Below are positions 24,093 through 28,382 of a stretch of 28,382 bases of DNA, one piece after another. Both the position numbers and the translations under genes were made by a program. Each line of letters opens with the position of its first letter. Positions within the stretch are counted from its first letter, which is position 1. Under the pieces are notes generated by a model, which had not been told where the DNA came from, ran no database searches, and was given only the letters and a program-made list of their open reading frames with translations. The DNA is from Actinomycetes bacterium (lineage in GTDB: Bacteria > Actinomycetota > Actinomycetes > Actinomycetales > Dermabacteraceae), in assembly GCA_023389045.1 (NCBI GenBank), contig JAEWEZ010000070.1, positions 1-28,382 of the forward strand, read 5' to 3'.

Positions 24093-24799
24093 GCCGCCGC
24101 AAGAACCGTGCCCCCGCCCGCCCCACCGTCGTCTTTGACTTCGGGGGAGTGCTGAGTGCCGGGCACGATCCGGTCAGCGACCTGCATGAACTCCTCGGTG
24201 GGGACCGCGAGGCCGTCGAGGCCGCCCTGTGGGAGCACCGCGCCGACTATGACCGCGGTGCGATCAGCCCCGCCGAATACTGGGGCCGCGTGGCGCAGGC
24301 CGCCGGCATGGAGAACCTCAGCGAGACCGAGGTCGAGGATCTGCAGGACACCGATAACCGCTACTTCCTGCGCCTAGACCCCGCCTCCCGCGAACTCATC
24401 CATGATCTGGCGCGGGCCGAGGTGCCGCTCGTGCTCCTCTCCAATGCCTCCGCCTCCTTTGGTGAGGCCGTACGCCGCGCCGACTGGTTCGAGGCGTTCT
24501 CCTTCGCCGTGATCTCCGGTGAGGAACACGTGCTCAAACCCGATCGCGAGATCTTCGAGATCCTGCTCGACGCTCTGGCTCATGAAATGGGCGGGGTGCG
24601 CCAGCCCGGCGCGATCATCTTCTTCGATGACCGGCCCGACAATGTCGAGGCCGCCCGCGCGCTCGGCATCGACGCGTACCTCTGGCCGCGCAATGGTGAG
24701 ACACCTGCCGCTGCAACCTCGGAGAGCAGCGACAGCGCCGAGCACGGTGCGATCAGTGCCCGACGGGTCCTCGCCGCCCGCGGGATCGCCCTGGACTAA
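24089..24799 (+). CDS. HAD-superfamily hydrolase
   Basis: 236 residues. HAD motifs: I VVFDFGGVL (nucleophile Asp17; the +2 position is Gly rather than Asp, as in YihX-like members), II LLSNAS, III Lys in LKPDREIF and IV FFDDRPDNV. A helical cap lies between motifs I and II. Its likely activity is phosphatase on a small sugar phosphate or similar substrate, but specificity cannot be read. It overlaps the PDZ-Lon stop by 4 bp, so it is in the same operon. Confidence 0.9.
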   Translation: MSRRKNRAPARPTVVFDFGGVLSAGHDPVSDLHELLGGDREAVEAALWEHRADYDRGAISPAEYWGRVAQAAGMENLSETEVEDLQDTDNRYFLRLDPASRELIHDLARAEVPLVLLSNASASFGEAVRRADWFEAFSFAVISGEEHVLKPDREIFEILLDALAHEMGGVRQPGAIIFFDDRPDNVEAARALGIDAYLWPRNGETPAAATSESSDSAEHGAISARRVLAARGIALD

Positions 24800-25110
24800 G
24801 CCCCACCCCGTCGTCCACCTCGACGGCTCGCCCGCCTCAACGGCACGGCTCCTCCCCACGGGGCGCGAGCCACAGGCCCCACCTCGGAAGGCGGTGCCCG
24901 CGCAGGGAAAGCGGTAGAGTCGTGCCCGGCTCTCGCCCCGCGGCGAGAGAGGGGCCTGACCATCGGATGGGCCCCTGCGATACGAGGCATGAGCCCCGTC
25001 GGCCCGTCAGTTCCGAGCCCCGGAACCACTGGGCCCGCCCCACAGCATCGGGAGCATCCGCGTTCCCATCTTTCGACCCGACTCGTAGTCGATCAACCAG
25101 GGAGAATGGC
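24800..25110 (+). other. ettA promoter and structured 5' leader
   Basis: 311 bp before ettA. A TAnnnT box (TAGAGT, 24915-24920) would start transcription near 24927. Two hairpins follow directly: CTCTCGCC/GGCGAGAG (24930-24949, 4-nt loop) and AGGGGCC/GGCCCCT (24950-24976). The remaining 135 nt to the TTG start contain no stop in the ettA frame, so an upstream GTG (24922) or ATG (24967) could in principle extend it, but neither has a ribosome-binding site. The hairpins could instead terminate the PDZ-Lon/HAD operon. Confidence 0.5.
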
Positions 25111-26793
<1,683 letters not shown>

Positions 26794-26801
26794 TCTCCTA
26801 G

Positions 26802-26896
26802 CCGACGGGCCACGCGCCGGTCCTTTCCCGCCTCACGAGCACGCCCCAGCGGCTGTTCCGGATGGGTGAGGGATACCGAAGCGTCTGGCCCGTCGG
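26802..26896. other. Long inverted repeat after ettA, candidate structured RNA
   Basis: CCGACGGGCCA (26802-26812) pairs perfectly with TGGCCCGTCGG (26886-26896). Inside, CGGT can pair with ACCG and CCTCAC with GTGAGG, in nested order. The result is a 95-nt multi-step stem between the ettA stop and its terminator. It may be a 3' UTR element or a small RNA; no promoter of its own was found. Confidence 0.45.
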
Positions 26897-26908
26897 TCGT
26901 TCTTCCTG

Positions 26909-26946
26909 CCGCGCCCCCTCGGATTCGCAGGTCCGAGGGGGCGCGG
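26909..26946. terminator. Strong terminator downstream of ettA
   Basis: A 15-bp perfect stem, CCGCGCCCCCTCGGA with TCCGAGGGGGCGCGG, around an 8-nt loop, 115 bp after the ettA stop and just before the next promoter. No T-tract follows. Confidence 0.85.
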
Positions 26947-26951
26947 CGGCG

Positions 26952-26957
26952 TATGGT
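26952..26957 (+). promoter_or_regulatory. -10 box of a probable leaderless sugar-transport transcript
   Basis: TATGGT fits TAnnnT and ends exactly 6 nt before GTG 26964. The geometry matches the two promoters in the phosphotransferase-nudC gap. Confidence 0.5.
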
Positions 26958-26963
26958 GGGACG

Positions 26964-27026
26964 GTGAGCCGACCCGCCGACGCCCCCGCCGCCTGCCGGG
27001 CCCCCCGCCGTGGAGCTGCGCGATGA
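26964..27026 (+). CDS. 20-codon leader ORF, or frameshifted N-terminus of the permease
   Basis: GTG-initiated frame of 20 residues (Arg/Ala/Pro-rich) that ends in TGA overlapping the permease ATG (ATGA, 27023-27026). It has a leaderless promoter. It also resembles the basic cytoplasmic tail that MalF-type permeases usually have, and it contains a run of six C (27001-27006); one extra C would fuse it to the permease. Either reading is possible. Confidence 0.4.
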   Translation: MSRPADAPAACRAPRRGAAR

Positions 27027-27889
27027 TGCGCGCCTCCCATCCGCTGATCGCCTGGCTGCTGCTCGCCCCGAGCCTGATCGGGGTCAGCGCTTTCCTGATC
27101 CTGCCCGTCGTGCTCGCCTTTGCGGTGTCGCTCTACCGCTGGGATCTCATCGGCACGCGCACCTTTGTGGGTTTCGAGAACTACACGGCGCTTCTGCAGG
27201 GCGGTGACCTGCTGAATTCCCTGGTCGTGACCGCACTGTTCACGGTGATCTCGGTGCCGGTCTCCCTCGCGCTGGGGCTTCTCCTCGCCACGCAGTTGAA
27301 CCGGGCGCTGCCGGGCTCGGCGCTCGTGCGGGTGCTCGTGGTCATCCCCTGGGTCTGCGCGCCGCTCGCCCTCGGGGTGGTCTGGAAGTGGATCTTCCAA
27401 CCCAGCCACGGCGCCCTCAACGAAATCCTCGGCATGCGCATCGAATGGCTCAGCTCCCCGAGCCTCGCCCTGCCGGCGGTGGCTTTTGTGGCCATCTGGC
27501 AGAACGTCGGCTACGTTTCGCTGTTCTTCCAGGCCGGCCTGCAGCGCATCCCCACCAGCATTTACGAGGCGGCACGGATCGACGGGGCGAGCCCCGCCCA
27601 GCAGCTGTGGCATATGACCCTCCCGCTGCTGCGCCCCACCACGTTCTTCCTGGCCGTCACCCAGGTGGTCGCAAGTTTCCAGGTCTTCGACATGGTGTAT
27701 GCGCTCACCGGGGGAGGCCCCAACGGCCGCACTGAAGTGATCGCCTCGCTCATTTACCACGAAGCCTTCGAGGCCTTCCGCGTGGGCCGCGCGAGCGCCG
27801 TCGCCGTCATCCTGTTCCTCCTGCTCGTGGTGATCACAGTGCTTCAGCAGCGCTGGTTCGCCCCGCGGATCACCTACGACATGAGCTGA
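27023..27889 (+). CDS. Carbohydrate ABC transporter permease, MalF/UgpA type
   Basis: 288 residues. An inner-membrane permease of an ABC sugar importer (CUT1 class). Six TM helices are visible, beginning LIAWLLLAPSLIGVSAFLILPVVLAF. The cytoplasmic EAA loop that docks the ATPase is EAARIDGASPAQQLWHMTLP. A downstream GGGPNGRTE is typical of the family. ATG 27023 has GGAG 7 nt before it; ATG 27026 is adjacent. It is followed 11 bp later by the second permease, so they are cotranscribed. Substrate-binding protein and ATPase are outside the window. The predicted N-terminus is short for the family; see the leader ORF. Confidence 0.93.
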   Translation: MMRASHPLIAWLLLAPSLIGVSAFLILPVVLAFAVSLYRWDLIGTRTFVGFENYTALLQGGDLLNSLVVTALFTVISVPVSLALGLLLATQLNRALPGSALVRVLVVIPWVCAPLALGVVWKWIFQPSHGALNEILGMRIEWLSSPSLALPAVAFVAIWQNVGYVSLFFQAGLQRIPTSIYEAARIDGASPAQQLWHMTLPLLRPTTFFLAVTQVVASFQVFDMVYALTGGGPNGRTEVIASLIYHEAFEAFRVGRASAVAVILFLLLVVITVLQQRWFAPRITYDMS

Positions 27890-27900
27890 GGAGGCACGAC

Positions 27901-28382
27901 ATGACCGCATCCCGCCGCGCCCCATCCGCGCGTCGCCGCAGCCTGATCAGCACCGCCCTCACCTACGCGGTGCTTCTCATCGCTGCGCTCGCCACCCTGC
28001 TGCCCTTCCTCTTCTCGGTCGCCACGGCCTTCACCCCGAAAGTGCAGTTCGTGCGGGAAGGTCCGCTGCGCATCCCCAGCCCGCCCACCCTCGATAACTT
28101 CCTGGCGCTGTTCACGGGGGTGGACGGTTTCGTCACCCCCGTGGCGGTCACCGTGCAGATGGTGGCTGTGATCCTGATCGGGCAGATGGTCTTCTCGGTG
28201 CTCGCGGCCTTTGCTTTTGCGCTGCTGCGTTTTCCCGGGCGTGACGTGCTCTTCTGGGTGTATGTGGCCACCCTGATGGTTCCGCAGGTTGTGGTGGTGG
28301 TGCCGCTCTATGTCATGTTCGCCGAGATGGGCCTGCGCAACACCTTCTGGGCGCTTGTGGTGCCCTTCATGCTGGGCAGCCC
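27901..28382 (+). CDS. Carbohydrate ABC transporter permease, MalG/UgpE type, cut by window edge
   Basis: The first 160 residues are visible. After a basic tail (SRRAPSARRR) come TM1 (LTYAVLLIAALATLLPFLFSV), the ATAFTPK segment, a periplasmic PSPPTLDNFLALF that is typical of MalG/UgpE, then further TM helices with AAFAFALLRFPGRD and MVPQVVVVVPLYVMF. The EAA loop lies beyond the right edge. ATG 27901 has AGGAGG 6 nt upstream. It pairs with the preceding permease to form the heterodimeric membrane channel. Confidence 0.93.
   Translation, partial: MTASRRAPSARRRSLISTALTYAVLLIAALATLLPFLFSVATAFTPKVQFVREGPLRIPSPPTLDNFLALFTGVDGFVTPVAVTVQMVAVILIGQMVFSVLAAFAFALLRFPGRDVLFWVYVATLMVPQVVVVVPLYVMFAEMGLRNTFWALVVPFMLGS

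Noticed and set aside
24922..25110. 63-residue N-terminal extension of EttA
   Set aside because: Family proteins begin at MAEFIYTM; the upstream stretch is Pro/Arg-rich and contains the leader hairpins.

Overview
The window is a compact, GC-rich chromosomal segment from an actinobacterium. I infer Micrococcales, possibly near Dermabacteraceae/Brachybacterium, but the genus is a guess. The evidence is the gene set: adnA-adnB, nudC, uvrD2 with zinc-finger and HRDC tails, a whiB7-type regulator, a DUF3107 protein next to a TetR regulator, a DUF2342 zincin and a PDZ-Lon membrane protease. This is a rearranged version of the locus that in Mycobacterium tuberculosis runs roughly Rv3194c-Rv3211. No transposase, integrase, phage gene, CRISPR array, tRNA or rRNA was seen.

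Layout. Positions 1-4386 (minus strand) hold a DEAD-box RNA helicase cut by the left edge, a membrane-anchored metallophosphoesterase, a DUF3107 protein and a TetR regulator. A 506-bp divergent intergenic region follows. Positions 4893-16114 are a DNA-repair block: AdnA and AdnB (4-bp overlap) on plus, a phosphotransferase on minus, then NudC and UvrD2 on plus. The phosphotransferase and nudC diverge from only 48 bp, and each has a TAnnnT box exactly 6 nt before its start codon, which suggests paired leaderless transcripts.

Positions 16170-19318 form a probable antibiotic-response module. It has a whiB7 promoter with an A-tract against its -35, a 46-codon upstream ORF with a near-perfect Shine-Dalgarno, two sets of mutually exclusive hairpins, a nine-unit 12-nt repeat and whiB7 itself. 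Running toward it on minus is an operon of a 14-TM drug-efflux pump and a TetR repressor, with a palindromic operator upstream of the pump.

Positions 19842-24799 hold a proteolysis cluster: a YgjP-type metallopeptidase, a Nudix hydrolase coupled to a DUF2342 zincin, a PDZ-Lon protease and a HAD hydrolase. Four DnaA-box-like 9-mers in one orientation lie just before it. Positions 25111-26946 hold ettA (TTG start), with hairpins in its leader, a long inverted repeat after it and a 15-bp terminator stem. From 26952 a sugar ABC permease pair runs off the right edge.

The most interesting part is the whiB7 leader. It looks like a ribosome-sensing attenuator of the kind known for whiB7/wblC, and it also carries a 12-nt array that encodes a Cys-x3-Cys ladder in one frame and an Ala/Ser/Thr linker of WhiB7 in another.
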